A program made the translations under genes and the position numbers. Source: Sulfurivirga sp. (GTDB taxonomy: Bacteria > Pseudomonadota > Gammaproteobacteria > Thiomicrospirales > Thiomicrospiraceae). Taken from it: a stretch of DNA of 37,460 bases. The notes beneath the pieces were generated by a model, which had not been told where the DNA came from, made no database searches, and worked only from the letters and a program-made list of their open reading frames with translations. Position 1 is the first letter of the stretch. Every line of letters begins with the position of its first letter. Below are positions 8,383 to 17,103 of the stretch, piece after piece. Location of the stretch: the NCBI RefSeq assembly GCF_015490265.1, contig NZ_WFYD01000064.1, forward strand, positions 1-37,460. Direction: 5' to 3'.

Positions 8383-9508
8383 GGTCTCGCGCCTCCCTGG
8401 CCGCATGGGCCTCACGCACCATGTCCAGCGCCGCCTCGACCACTACCACACCGGCATCGGGACGATGGGCATGCTGACTCAGGTGCTGTCGCCACCTGCG
8501 CCCGCCCGGCTGTCCCTTGAACAGCCCCAGCATGTGGCGGGTGACATGGTTCAGCCGTCCGCCGGCATCAAGATGAGCCTGGATGTAGGGCAGCATCTGC
8601 TCGACCACCTGAAAACGGTCACGAACCGGCGCGGGTTGATCGTAAAACAGTGGATCCACATCCGCCAGCAGCCACGGGTTCTCATACACGGCGCGCCCCA
8701 GCATGACTCCGTCCAACGGGGTCTCCCCCATTTTTACAGGATGCGCTTCCGGGCGCCCGTCGGCCACCCCAAAAAACGCCGATTCCTGCCGATTTTCGGC
8801 CATTTTTCCGCTCTCGGACGGGGTCTCCCCCATTTTTGCCAGATGCCGCGCCGCCGCGCCCAGATCGGTCAGCCCGCCATTGAGAATAATGGGGGTCTGC
8901 GGGTATTTCTGCTTGAGGGCGTGCACCCAGTCGTATTTCAGCGGCGGAATCTCCCGGTTCTCCTTCGGGCTGAGCCCCTGCAGCCAGGCCTTGCGGGCGT
9001 GAATGACCAGTTCGTCCACGCCGGCGTTGATCTGCGCGGCGCAGAAGGCCTCGAACTGCTCGAAGCTGTCCATATCGTCAATACCGATGCGGGTCTTGAC
9101 GGTGACGGGAATGTCCACGGCCCGCTTCATGGCGCGCACGCCCTCGGCCACCAGCGCGGGATGGGCCATCAGGCAGGCGCCGATCATGTTGTTCTGCACC
9201 CGGTCCGACGGGCAGCCCACATTGAGGTTGATGGCCGCATACCCCCACTGCTGCCCCAGTTCGGCGCAACGGGCCAGCGCATCCGGGTCACCGCCGCCCA
9301 GCTGCAGAATGACTGGCTCGTCCCCGGCATGGCCGAGAAAGCGCTCCGGATCCCTGCCATAGAGAATGGCGCCGGTGGTCACCATTTCCGTATAGAGCAC
9401 GGCATGACGGCTCATGCGGCGATGAAAGTAGCGGCAGTGGCGGTCGGTCCAGTCGAGCATGGGGGCGACGGAAAAACGACCGGACGGATTGTTCGGTTGA
9501 GAAGTCAT
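8369..9508 (-). CDS. dusA: tRNA-dihydrouridine(20/20a) synthase DusA with a repeat-derived insert
   Basis: The 379-residue TIM-barrel flavoenzyme carries family motifs SVAPMLDWTDRHCR, TEMVTTGA, the catalytic cysteine loop INLNVGCPSDRVQ and NGGLTDL. It reduces uridines in the tRNA D-loop. Between ARHLA and LDGVMLGRAVY (the alpha7-beta8 loop) sits a run of about 40 residues that ordinary DusA lacks. It is bounded by two copies of KMGETP, and an imperfect KMAEN lies inside. The protein is otherwise complete, so the insert is presumably tolerated. A perfect TATAAT lies seven bases upstream of the ATG with no Shine-Dalgarno, which suggests a leaderless message. It lies directly after tRNA-Glu. Confidence 0.95.
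   Translation of the reverse strand: MTSQPNNPSGRFSVAPMLDWTDRHCRYFHRRMSRHAVLYTEMVTTGAILYGRDPERFLGHAGDEPVILQLGGGDPDALARCAELGQQWGYAAINLNVGCPSDRVQNNMIGACLMAHPALVAEGVRAMKRAVDIPVTVKTRIGIDDMDSFEQFEAFCAAQINAGVDELVIHARKAWLQGLSPKENREIPPLKYDWVHALKQKYPQTPIILNGGLTDLGAAARHLAKMGETPSESGKMAENRQESAFFGVADGRPEAHPVKMGETPLDGVMLGRAVYENPWLLADVDPLFYDQPAPVRDRFQVVEQMLPYIQAHLDAGGRLNHVTRHMLGLFKGQPGGRRWRQHLSQHAHRPDAGVVVVEAALDMVREAHAAREARDRAVS
8716..8735 (-). repeat. KMGETP coding repeat, copy 1 (dusA, 3' copy)
   Basis: The + strand shows ACGGGGTCTCCCCCATTTTT, followed by ACAGG. On the coding strand it reads K-M-G-E-T-P followed by L-D-G. It is identical over 20 bases to copy 2, exactly 102 bases away. Confidence 0.85.
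8736..8817 (-). repeat. Insert between the two dusA repeat copies, with a degenerate third copy
   Basis: The 82 bases between the copies complete a 102-base (34-codon) unit inside dusA. They include AAAAATGGCCGAAAATC on the coding strand, which reads K-M-A-E-N and looks like a decayed repeat copy, and the small inverted repeat GCCGATTTTCGGC. No match to a known element was recognised. Confidence 0.6.
8818..8837 (-). repeat. KMGETP coding repeat, copy 2 (dusA, 5' copy)
   Basis: The same 20 bases as copy 1, followed on the + strand by GCCAG. In the dusA frame it reads A-K-M-G-E-T-P-S. Confidence 0.85.
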
Positions 9509-9515
9509 GCGGGGA

Positions 9516-9521
9516 ATTATA
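9516..9521 (-). promoter_or_regulatory. Consensus -10 box placed for a leaderless dusA transcript
   Basis: TATAAT on the minus strand ends seven bases before the dusA ATG. The expected start of transcription coincides with the A of ATG, and no Shine-Dalgarno is present. The matching -35 region would fall in the 3' end of tRNA-Glu and is poor. Confidence 0.4.
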
Positions 9522-9536
9522 AGCGGGGAAGGAAGG

Positions 9537-9612
9537 TGGCGTCCCGTAGGGGAGTCGAACCCCTGTTACCGCCGTGAAAGGGCGGTGTCCTAGGCCTCTA
9601 GACGAACGGGAC
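9537..9612 (-). tRNA. tRNA-Glu (anticodon TTC)
   Basis: The minus-strand sequence begins GTCCCGTTCGTCTAG and folds as a standard cloverleaf: acceptor GTCCCG/CGGGAC, anticodon loop CTTTCAC giving TTC, T-arm GGTTCGACTCC, and genomically encoded discriminator plus CCA (GCCA). It is 76 bases long and very similar to E. coli tRNA-Glu. It lies 11 bases after tRNA-Ala and close to the gene for its own synthetase, gltX. Confidence 0.97.
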
Positions 9613-9623
9613 GCTCTGGAAGT

Positions 9624-9699
<76 letters not shown>

Positions 9700-9718
9700 A
9701 CCGTGGAAGACGGCGCGT

Positions 9719-9746
9719 ATTTTATACCACGCCGCGGGGATTGCAA
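9719..9746 (-). promoter_or_regulatory. Promoter of the tRNA-Ala/tRNA-Glu pair
   Basis: On the minus strand TTGCAA (-35) and TAAAAT (-10) are separated by 16 bases and followed by the GC-rich discriminator ACGCGCC. Such a discriminator is typical of stable-RNA promoters under stringent control. It lies between the gltX stop and the mature tRNA-Ala end. The start would be about 12 bases before the tRNA. Confidence 0.55.
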
Positions 9747-9763
9747 CCCCCTGTGTGAAATTT

Positions 9764-11176
9764 TTATGACGCCGCCTTGCGTGCTTCGATGAAGGCCAGC
9801 GCCTTATCAAGACGGGCCAGAACCTTTTCCCGTCCCAGCAGGGCCGCTACCGCATCAATGGAGGGCGACTGCCCCTGCCCGGTGATGGCCACACGCAGGG
9901 GCATGCCCACCTTACCCATGCCCACTTCCAGTTCGGCGGCGGTGGCCTGAATGGCTTCATGAATGGCCTCGATCGTCCAGCTCTCAAGTGCGGCGAGCTT
10001 CTCCCGCAGGTGCCGCAGTGGCGCCTCGGCCACCGGACGCAGGTGCTTCTTGGCGGCGGCTTCATCGAACTGGTCGAAGTCGCGGTAGAAATAGACCGCC
10101 TGATCGGCCATTTCCACCAGGGTGCGGCTGCGCTCCTTGAGCAGCTCGGCCACCTCGGCCAGCTCCGGCCCCTGAGTCAGATCACAGCCGCGCTGCTCCA
10201 TGAAGGGCGCCAGATGACGGGCCAGGTGCGCGCCGCTGCTGCGCTGGATGTGCTGCTGGTTGACCCACAGGCACTTCTCCGGGTTGAAGGTGGACGGGGC
10301 GTTGTTGACCGCCTCCAGCGAGAACAGCTCGATCATCTCATCGAGGGTGAAGATTTCCTGATCACCATGGGACCAGCCGAGCCGTACCAGATAGTTGAGC
10401 AGCGCCTCCGGCAGATAGCCCTGCTCCTTGTACTGCAGCACGCTGACCGCCCCATGCCGCTTGGACAGGCGGCTGCCGTCCTCGCCCAGCACCATGGGAA
10501 TATGGGCGTATTTGGGAATGGGCGCACCCAGCGCCTTGAGAATGTTGATCTGCCGCGGTGTGTTGTTGAGGTGGTCATCACCCCGGATCACATGGGTGAT
10601 ACCCATGTCCCAGTCGTCCACCACCACGGTCAGGTTGTAGGTGGGCATGCCATCGGAACGGGCGATGATCAGATCGTCCAGCTCGCTGTTCTGAATGACC
10701 ACACGCCCCTTGACCAGATCATCGATGACTACTTCCCCATCCAGCGGATTCTTGAAGCGCACCACCGGATCCACCCCTTCCGGCGGTGTGCCGGTGAAGT
10801 CCCGGTAGCGGCCATCATAGCGTGGCTTCTCGCCACGGGCCTTCTGCTCCTCGCGCAGCTGGTCCAGCTCCTCCTTGGTGGCGTAGCAGTAATAGGCGTG
10901 GCCGCTGTCGAGCAGTTGCTGGATCACCTCCTGATAGCGGGCCAGCCGGTGGGTCTGGTAAAAGGGACCTTCGTCATAGTCCAGCCCGAGCCAGCTCATG
11001 CCTTCCAGAATGGCGTTGACGGATTCCTCCGTGGAACGCGCTCGGTCGGTGTCTTCAATGCGCAGCACGAATCTGCCGCCGTTGCGGCGGGCATACAGCC
11101 AGGAAAACAGCGCCGTGCGCACACCGCCGATGTGCAGATACCCCGTGGGGCTGGGGGCGAAACGGGTTTTGATCAT
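9764..11176 (-). CDS. gltX: Glutamyl-tRNA synthetase
   Basis: The 470-residue class I synthetase has the HIGH-type signature [11 protein letters not shown] at residues 8-18 and the KMSKS-type signature SRLSKRHG near residue 238, followed by the helical anticodon-binding domain. The length is normal for bacterial GltX. It charges tRNA-Glu with glutamate in the cytoplasm. Its ATG overlaps the stop of the upstream SLAC1-type channel (ATGA), an unusual partner. tRNA-Ala and tRNA-Glu follow downstream in the same direction. Confidence 0.96.
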   Translation of the reverse strand: MIKTRFAPSPTGYLHIGGVRTALFSWLYARRNGGRFVLRIEDTDRARSTEESVNAILEGMSWLGLDYDEGPFYQTHRLARYQEVIQQLLDSGHAYYCYATKEELDQLREEQKARGEKPRYDGRYRDFTGTPPEGVDPVVRFKNPLDGEVVIDDLVKGRVVIQNSELDDLIIARSDGMPTYNLTVVVDDWDMGITHVIRGDDHLNNTPRQINILKALGAPIPKYAHIPMVLGEDGSRLSKRHGAVSVLQYKEQGYLPEALLNYLVRLGWSHGDQEIFTLDEMIELFSLEAVNNAPSTFNPEKCLWVNQQHIQRSSGAHLARHLAPFMEQRGCDLTQGPELAEVAELLKERSRTLVEMADQAVYFYRDFDQFDEAAAKKHLRPVAEAPLRHLREKLAALESWTIEAIHEAIQATAAELEVGMGKVGMPLRVAITGQGQSPSIDAVAALLGREKVLARLDKALAFIEARKAAS

Positions 11177-12156
11177 GCGAACTTGCTCCTTATGTTCTCA
11201 ATGGCCACGCGCATCAGCCAGCCGGTAATCAAACCGGCTAATAATACCATGCCGCCCAGTACGGCCAGCGCCACCCAGAGAAACAGCGGCTGATGGGTGC
11301 TTTCGTACAGATACTGGTTGGCCAGCCCGTAGGCAGCGAGCGGAAAGATGTAGGACCAGCTGGTCATGCTGATGCCATTGCGCAGAAAGCGCCGTCCGGA
11401 AATGATCCACACCCCCAGCATGAAACTGGCGAAGGCATAGGGCCCCCACACGCTCAGATGCCAGGGCGTGGCGAACAGTTCATGGGCGGCCACACTGGCC
11501 AGACTGGGCGGCGCCAGAAAGATGAACAGGCTGGGCCGATACTGCTCCTCAATGGGGGTGACGAATATCAGCCGGTAGAGCAGCAGTGTGGCGAACATGA
11601 ACCACATGAACAGCGCGGCCGAGAAAAACAGCCACATCCACGCCGCCTCATGGCCGAGGATTTCCCGCCCGGTCAACACCGCGATGAAGTCACCGGAAAG
11701 CAGAATGAACCAGGTGGGCCGCAGGTGATCCAGTGTCAGCTGATGATCGAACAGCCAGCGGTTGATGAGAAACAGGTTGAGCAGCCCGTGCCAGACCAGC
11801 ACACCCCAGAACAGTCCCCGCCCCAGCCAGGGATACTGAGGCAGGTCCACCGCAGCGAAATAGGCGGTGAAGAACCAGCTGATGCTCATCAGGGGAAAGA
11901 ACGACAGCTGAAACGGATGGCACCATTCCCGGACGAGCGTCTCCCTGCCCCGCCCGGCCAGGTGCTGAAAATAGAACACGGACAGCAGCAGCAGCGCCAG
12001 CAGACCATAGGCCATCACGGGCTGAAACAGCGCACCGTCCCAACCGGCCAGGGCCGCCAGATGGCGCAGATTGACCGCCATGGCCAGCAGCGCCATGGGC
12101 ATGGCAAAGTAGGTGATGCTGGGAAAAAAGAGGACTGTCGGCGTTTCTGTCTTCAT
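11173..12156 (-). CDS. TDT/SLAC1-family anion channel or transporter (paralogue A)
   Basis: The 327-residue integral membrane protein has about ten hydrophobic segments and begins [24 protein letters not shown], the usual start of the tellurite-resistance/dicarboxylate transporter family. Members move C4-dicarboxylates, sulfite, tellurite or chloride, and the substrate cannot be read from sequence. No Shine-Dalgarno precedes the ATG. It is divergent from a second family member 53 bases away and is translationally coupled to gltX. Confidence 0.85.
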   Translation of the reverse strand: MKTETPTVLFFPSITYFAMPMALLAMAVNLRHLAALAGWDGALFQPVMAYGLLALLLLSVFYFQHLAGRGRETLVREWCHPFQLSFFPLMSISWFFTAYFAAVDLPQYPWLGRGLFWGVLVWHGLLNLFLINRWLFDHQLTLDHLRPTWFILLSGDFIAVLTGREILGHEAAWMWLFFSAALFMWFMFATLLLYRLIFVTPIEEQYRPSLFIFLAPPSLASVAAHELFATPWHLSVWGPYAFASFMLGVWIISGRRFLRNGISMTSWSYIFPLAAYGLANQYLYESTHQPLFLWVALAVLGGMVLLAGLITGWLMRVAIENIRSKFA

Positions 12157-12209
12157 GAACGACTAAAATGTTAGCACTTTGGCATCACCAGATTGGGAGA
12201 AAACACCTC

Positions 12210-13205
12210 ATGACACAGTCACAACCGGGTCGACTGGCCTTCTTTCCCGTCAACCTGTTCGGCAGCATCATGGGCTGGATGGGGGTCACGCTTGCCTTTT
12301 TCCTCGCCTGGCAACTGTTCGCCTTTCCCCACGGGCTGTTCGTCACCCTGCTGGGGCTCTCCACGGCGCTGTTCGCCCTGCTGGCGCTGGTCTACGGCCT
12401 CAAGACGCTGCGCTACCCGCAGGCGATGATGAAGGAGTTCAACCACCCTGTGGCCATCAACTTCTTCCCCACCATCAGCATCAGCCTGATCCTGCTGGGC
12501 TGCGGCTATCTTCACGTGGCGCCGGAAGTCGGCTTCTGGTTCTGGGCCATTGGCACCGTCATGCAGCTTGGGCTGACACTGGTGATCATGAACCTGTGGA
12601 TTCACCACGAAAAATGGCAGATCGAACACCTCAATCCGGCCTGGTTCATTCCCGTGGTGGGTAATGTGATCGTCCCCATGGCCGCACCTGAATACGCCGG
12701 ACTGGAAACCGGCTGGTTCTTCTTCAGCATCGGTGTGGTCTTCTGGCTCATTCTGCAGGCGGTCATCTTCTACCGCCTGTTCTTCCACCCGCCGGTGGAC
12801 AAGGTGCTCATGCCCACCCTGTTCATCATGATCGCCCCGCCGGCCATGGCCTTCCTCTCCTACGTACACCTCAACGGCGGTGTGGACGGACTGGCGCGCA
12901 TCTTCTACCACGTGGCCCTGTTCATCGCCCTGCTGCTTCTGGTGCAGGCGCCCCGCTTCATCCGCATTCCGTTTGCCGTCAGCTGGTGGGCCTACACCTT
13001 CCCGGTGGCCGCCATCGCCAACGCAAGCTTCGTCATGTTCGCTCAGACCGGTGAGGTCTTCTTCGCCTACGCAGGCGCCTTCTTCCTGTCACTGGTGACC
13101 GTGCTGGTGCTGCACCTGACCGCCAAGACCCTGTGGCTGGCGGTGCAGAAAAAGCTGTGCGTGCCGCCGCCCCAGCCCGCTCCGCAGCAGCAGGGTGACG
13201 CCTGA
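12210..13205 (+). CDS. TDT/SLAC1-family anion channel or transporter (paralogue B)
   Basis: The membrane protein is about 331 aa with ten predicted hydrophobic segments, starting MTQSQPGRLAFFPVNLFGSIMGW. I chose the ATG at 12210 over the ORF-track start at 12168 because GGGAGA lies about nine bases upstream and the family begins here. It resembles paralogue A in layout (FF-P near the start, paired WF-x-P in the middle) but is clearly diverged. The tail is basic and proline/glutamine-rich. Its stop overlaps the M61 peptidase start as TGATG. Confidence 0.86.
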   Translation: MTQSQPGRLAFFPVNLFGSIMGWMGVTLAFFLAWQLFAFPHGLFVTLLGLSTALFALLALVYGLKTLRYPQAMMKEFNHPVAINFFPTISISLILLGCGYLHVAPEVGFWFWAIGTVMQLGLTLVIMNLWIHHEKWQIEHLNPAWFIPVVGNVIVPMAAPEYAGLETGWFFFSIGVVFWLILQAVIFYRLFFHPPVDKVLMPTLFIMIAPPAMAFLSYVHLNGGVDGLARIFYHVALFIALLLLVQAPRFIRIPFAVSWWAYTFPVAAIANASFVMFAQTGEVFFAYAGAFFLSLVTVLVLHLTAKTLWLAVQKKLCVPPPQPAPQQQGDA

Positions 13206-14974
13206 TGCTGCGCTACGACCTCATCCCCGCCGACCCGGCGGGACACATCATCGAGGTGCGCCTGACCGTGCCGGCGCCCGCTCGGGAGGGGCAGCGTCTC
13301 ACCATGCCGGCATGGATTCCTGGCAGCTATCTGATCCGCGACTTCGCCCGCCATGTGGTGGACATCGGCGCCCAGTGCAACGGTGAGCCAGTGGCCATCT
13401 GGCCGGTGGACAAGGACAGCTGGCAGTGCGCACCGTGCGACGGACCGCTGGAGGTGTACTATCAGGTCTATGCCAACGACCTGTCGGTGCGGGGCGCGCA
13501 TTTCGACACGGAGCACTGTTTCTTCAACGGCACCAGCGTGTTTCTGCTGCCGGAAGGCCAGCGCGACCGCGCCATCGAGGTGGTGCTGCACCCGACCCCC
13601 TATGTGCTGACCCGCCAGTGGGAAGTGGCCACCACCCTGCCGCGGGTGGCCGTGGACGAAAACGGCTTTGGCGGCTACCGTGCCGATCATTACGATCAGC
13701 TGATCGAGCACCCGGTGGAGATGGGCAACCTCCAGTGGCTCGAGTTCGAGGCCGGCGGCGTGCCTCACCGCATGGCCATTCAGGGCGGTGGCCGCGTCGA
13801 TCTGGAGCGCGTCGCCCGGGATCTGCAGCCCATCTGTCAGGCGCAGATCGATCTGTTCGGCGAGGCGCCCTTTGACGAATATCTGTTTCTGGTCACCGTC
13901 ACCCGGGATGGCTACGGCGGTCTTGAGCATCCGGACTCCACCGCGCTCATCTGCAGCCGCGACATGCTGCCCTCGCCCACACTGGAAAAGGCCGACAGGC
14001 CCTATCTGGACTTTCTCGAACTGTGCAGCCACGAGTATTTCCACGCCTGGAACGTCAAGCGCATCCGGCCCGCCTGCTTTGAGCGCTGCGACCTGACCCG
14101 TCCGGTCTACACCCACCTGCTGTGGTGGTTCGAGGGCGCCACGTCCTACTACGACGCCCTGTTCCTCTACCGGGCCGGCCTGATTGAGCGGGATGAGTAT
14201 CTGGACATTCTCGCCCGCCAGCTGACGCGCGTCTGGCGCATGCCGGGACGTTTCCGCCAGTCGGTGGCCGAATCCAGCCTGCTGACCTGGACCAAGTTCT
14301 ACCAGCAGGACGAAAACGCGCCCAATGCCATCATCAGCTACTACACCAAGGGCGCGGCCATCGTGCTGGGGCTGGATCTGCTCATCCGCCGGCATACCCG
14401 GGGTGAGAAGTCACTGGACGACCTGATGCGGCAACTGTGGCGTCTCTATGGCAAAGCAGGCGTGGGCATTGAGGACGACACCATCGAGGTGCTGGCCAGT
14501 GAGATCGCCGGCCATGACTTGAGCGACTACTTCCAGCGCGTGCTCTACGGCACGGAAGATGTGCCGCTGGAGGAGCTGTTCCCCTATTTCGGCATCGAGT
14601 TCCGTCTGCGCCCCGCCACCGGCATGAAGGATACGGGCGGCAGGACGGAGCAGACCCGTTTCCCGCCCAATCTGGGCGTACAGGCGCAGACCACACCCCA
14701 CAACCGGGTGCGCCTGACCCACGTGTGGAACGACCGCCCCGCCTATCATGGGGGGCTGGCCGCCGGGGACGAACTGATCGCGCTGGACTGGCAGGAGGTG
14801 CGCGGCGTCGAGGAACTGGAGAAGCTGCTACAGGGCTACCGCCCCGGCGACAGTCTGGAGGTGAGCTATTTCCGGGGCGACCGGCTGCACAATACCCTGG
14901 TCACACTGGACGAACCGCCCGCAGATCGGGTGGTGCTGACGGCCATGGATCAGGATCGCCTGCCCTGGCCCTGA
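13205..14974 (+). CDS. M61-family (glycyl aminopeptidase-like) metallopeptidase with PDZ domain
   Basis: The 589-residue protein carries the zinc site HEYFHAWNVKRIRP near residue 275, where H-E-x-x-H is the catalytic motif, and the M61 motif WWFEGATSYYD about 30 residues later. The C-terminal 80 residues (GGLAAGDELIALDWQEV) form a PDZ domain. No signal peptide is visible, so it is probably cytoplasmic. The family removes N-terminal glycine or alanine from peptides. It is coupled by TGATG to the SLAC1-type gene and ends six bases before a convergent gene. Confidence 0.9.
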   Translation: MLRYDLIPADPAGHIIEVRLTVPAPAREGQRLTMPAWIPGSYLIRDFARHVVDIGAQCNGEPVAIWPVDKDSWQCAPCDGPLEVYYQVYANDLSVRGAHFDTEHCFFNGTSVFLLPEGQRDRAIEVVLHPTPYVLTRQWEVATTLPRVAVDENGFGGYRADHYDQLIEHPVEMGNLQWLEFEAGGVPHRMAIQGGGRVDLERVARDLQPICQAQIDLFGEAPFDEYLFLVTVTRDGYGGLEHPDSTALICSRDMLPSPTLEKADRPYLDFLELCSHEYFHAWNVKRIRPACFERCDLTRPVYTHLLWWFEGATSYYDALFLYRAGLIERDEYLDILARQLTRVWRMPGRFRQSVAESSLLTWTKFYQQDENAPNAIISYYTKGAAIVLGLDLLIRRHTRGEKSLDDLMRQLWRLYGKAGVGIEDDTIEVLASEIAGHDLSDYFQRVLYGTEDVPLEELFPYFGIEFRLRPATGMKDTGGRTEQTRFPPNLGVQAQTTPHNRVRLTHVWNDRPAYHGGLAAGDELIALDWQEVRGVEELEKLLQGYRPGDSLEVSYFRGDRLHNTLVTLDEPPADRVVLTAMDQDRLPWP

Positions 14975-14980
14975 CAGGGC

Positions 14981-15931
14981 TCAGGTTGGCTCGGGCAGCC
15001 GGGGCCGACGCCAGCGGCGCCAGAACTTTTTCATGGCCGCCGGCGTCAGGTGCCACGCCTGCGCTCCACCCAGATCCACCAGCAGCGAATCGATCTCCCC
15101 GCCGCGCACCCGCTGGATGGCGGGTGCCAGCCATGCCTCTACCCATTGCCCGGGATCAACATCGGACAGGTCCACGTAGAGCGCCTCGGGCAGCTGTGCC
15201 GGCAGGGCTTCCAGCGGCCGGATTTCGGCCTCGATCGCCCGAGCCACGGCTTGAACGAAGGGATCGTGGCTGACCACGGTCAGTTCCGGACGGGGGCACA
15301 GGCCATCAGGCCAGCCTCCCTCACCCCACAGCCACAGGCCGTTGATCTCCGGCAGCCCCGCCTCCCGCCGCCGTTCATTGACCGGGTGCTGAAAGAACAG
15401 CATCTGCGCCTCGTTGATCAGCCGGTTCCACTGGGAAACGCTGTGCCCACGGGGCTGCACGTGGTGAAGATTGGCATGGCGTGCGGCATGCAGCGGAACG
15501 GTTTCGATATCCACCGGCTGGGGCAGACTCAGATACCAGCGGTCAGCCGCCCCATGCTGCAACTGCACGCCTTCCACGGCAAAGTGAGCGTTGAAAGCAT
15601 CGACCAGCGCCCGTGCTTCGGTCGGTTCGATGCCCGCCTCCTCGGCGGTAAACAGCACCAGCGTGTCCCGATCCGGCACCAGATGCACCGGATCCAGCCG
15701 CAGCCAGAAGGCGTCCGGGTCGAAGCCCTCTCCCAGATCCATGGCAGCTGTCAGCGGAGCGACCGCCAAGGGAGTGGGCTGGTGCAGCCAGTGAGCCTGC
15801 CGCTGCAACAGATCCGCCTCCCGGGCCGGATAGACATCGGCAAAGCGAAGCAGCGTCGCCACCGCAGGCCTCTCAATCAGCACCCGGGCCGTATCCGCCT
15901 CCACCGGGGCATGGAGCGTTACCGCGGGCAT
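14981..15931 (-). CDS. RpfE-type/phosphoglycerate-mutase-like regulatory protein
   Basis: The protein is about 316 aa. The start at 15931 (MPAVTLHAPV) has GGAGG seven bases upstream, better than the ORF-track start. The segments FWLRLDPVHLVPDRD and INGLWLWGEGG are characteristic of proteins annotated as RpfE-type or cofactor-independent phosphoglycerate mutase-like, found beside recJ or lysS in Xanthomonas and relatives. The true biochemical role is unknown. Here it follows thrC after a terminator and is not next to recJ. It is convergent with the M61 peptidase. Confidence 0.7.
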   Translation of the reverse strand: MPAVTLHAPVEADTARVLIERPAVATLLRFADVYPAREADLLQRQAHWLHQPTPLAVAPLTAAMDLGEGFDPDAFWLRLDPVHLVPDRDTLVLFTAEEAGIEPTEARALVDAFNAHFAVEGVQLQHGAADRWYLSLPQPVDIETVPLHAARHANLHHVQPRGHSVSQWNRLINEAQMLFFQHPVNERRREAGLPEINGLWLWGEGGWPDGLCPRPELTVVSHDPFVQAVARAIEAEIRPLEALPAQLPEALYVDLSDVDPGQWVEAWLAPAIQRVRGGEIDSLLVDLGGAQAWHLTPAAMKKFWRRWRRPRLPEPT

Positions 15932-15951
15932 GATGAAACCTCCATACGAAA

Positions 15952-15981
15952 ACACGGATGGGCGTTGCCGCCCATCCGTGT
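15952..15981 (-). terminator. Strong intrinsic terminator after thrC
   Basis: On the minus strand ACACGGATGGGCG and CGCCCATCCGTGT form a perfect 13-base-pair stem around the tetraloop GCAA, followed by TTT. It lies 29 bases after the thrC stop and ends the alaC-hom-thrC unit. Confidence 0.85.
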
Positions 15982-16010
15982 CGTGTCACGATATCGCAAC
16001 AGGCGTGTCA

Positions 16011-17090
16011 TCACATGTTGCTGAGGATGGCGTCGCGCACGGCGTTCATTTCCGCCTCCACGGTCACCACCTTGGTGTCGGCACTCTGGGCAATGGCGGT
16101 GTCCGGGTCCTTCAGGCCATGGCCGGTCAGGGTGCATACGACGGTGCTGCCGGCCGGAATGCGGCCCTTCTTGATGTCCCGCAGCGCGCCGGCAACGGAG
16201 GTGGCGGACGCAGGCTCGCAGAAGACGCCTTCCGCCTGCGCCAGCAGTTTCTGCGCCGCCAGAATCTCCTCGTCGGAACAGGCATCGAACCAGCCGCCGG
16301 AAGCCTCCTGCAGCTTCCAGGCCAGATCCCAGCTCTGCGGGTGACCGATACGGATGGCAGTGGCGACCGTTTCCGGGTTGTCCACCATCTCGCCCTTGAC
16401 GAAAGGCGCAGAGCCGGCAGCCTGATAACCCACCATCTTCGGACGGGTGCCTACGATGCCGTCGCGGTAGTATTCGTCGTAGCCCATCCAGTGGGCGGTG
16501 ATATTGCCCGCATTGCCCACCGGCAGACAGTGGAAGTCGGGGGCACGGCCCAGCTCCTCGATGATCTCGAAGGCGGCTGTCTTCTGACCCTGCAGACGGT
16601 GCGGGTTGATGGAGTTGACGATGGTCACGGGAGCGTGGTCGGCCACTTCCTTGACCAGACGCATGCCGTCATCAAAGTTGCCCTTGATCTGGATGACCAC
16701 CGCGCCGTGCATCAGCGCCTGCGCCAGCTTGCCCATGGCGATCTTGCCATCGGGAATGAGCACGAAGGCACGGATGCCGGCACGGGCGGCATAGGCCGCC
16801 GCTGCCGCAGAGGTATTGCCCGTAGAGGCGCAGATGATCGCCCGCGCGCCTTCTTCCACTGCCTTGGTGACCGCCATGGTCATGCCCCGGTCCTTGAAGG
16901 AGCCGGTGGGGTTGAGCCCTTCATACTTGACATACATGTCCACCTCGACCCCCAGCTGGCGCGGAATGTGGTTCAGGCGGATCAGCGGGGTGTTGCCCTC
17001 ACCCAGACTGATGATGCGGGTGTCGTCGTGAACGGGCAGGCGGTCGCGGTACTTTTCGATCAGACCGGTGTAACGGGGACGGAAAGGCAT
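16011..17090 (-). CDS. thrC: Threonine synthase
   Basis: The 359-residue PLP enzyme has the Schiff-base lysine in [10 protein letters not shown], the serine/threonine loop [14 protein letters not shown], and the phosphate-binding glycine region PVGNAGN. It converts O-phosphohomoserine to threonine and is of the shorter class used by many proteobacteria and Gram-positives. It lies 13 bases downstream of hom, consistent with the pathway order homoserine dehydrogenase then threonine synthase. No homoserine kinase gene lies in the window. Confidence 0.95.
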   Translation of the reverse strand: MPFRPRYTGLIEKYRDRLPVHDDTRIISLGEGNTPLIRLNHIPRQLGVEVDMYVKYEGLNPTGSFKDRGMTMAVTKAVEEGARAIICASTGNTSAAAAAYAARAGIRAFVLIPDGKIAMGKLAQALMHGAVVIQIKGNFDDGMRLVKEVADHAPVTIVNSINPHRLQGQKTAAFEIIEELGRAPDFHCLPVGNAGNITAHWMGYDEYYRDGIVGTRPKMVGYQAAGSAPFVKGEMVDNPETVATAIRIGHPQSWDLAWKLQEASGGWFDACSDEEILAAQKLLAQAEGVFCEPASATSVAGALRDIKKGRIPAGSTVVCTLTGHGLKDPDTAIAQSADTKVVTVEAEMNAVRDAILSNM

Positions 17091-17103
17091 GGTCGTGTCC
17101 TCT

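Noticed and set aside
11293-12174. Long plus-strand ORFs opposite gltX and the SLAC1-type gene
   Set aside because: Antisense shadows with no domain-like pattern; the minus-strand products are clear family members.
14969-14981. GCCCTGACAGGGC between the M61 and RpfE-like genes as a two-way terminator
   Set aside because: The stem is only about five pairs with a three-base loop, and there is no T run on either side.
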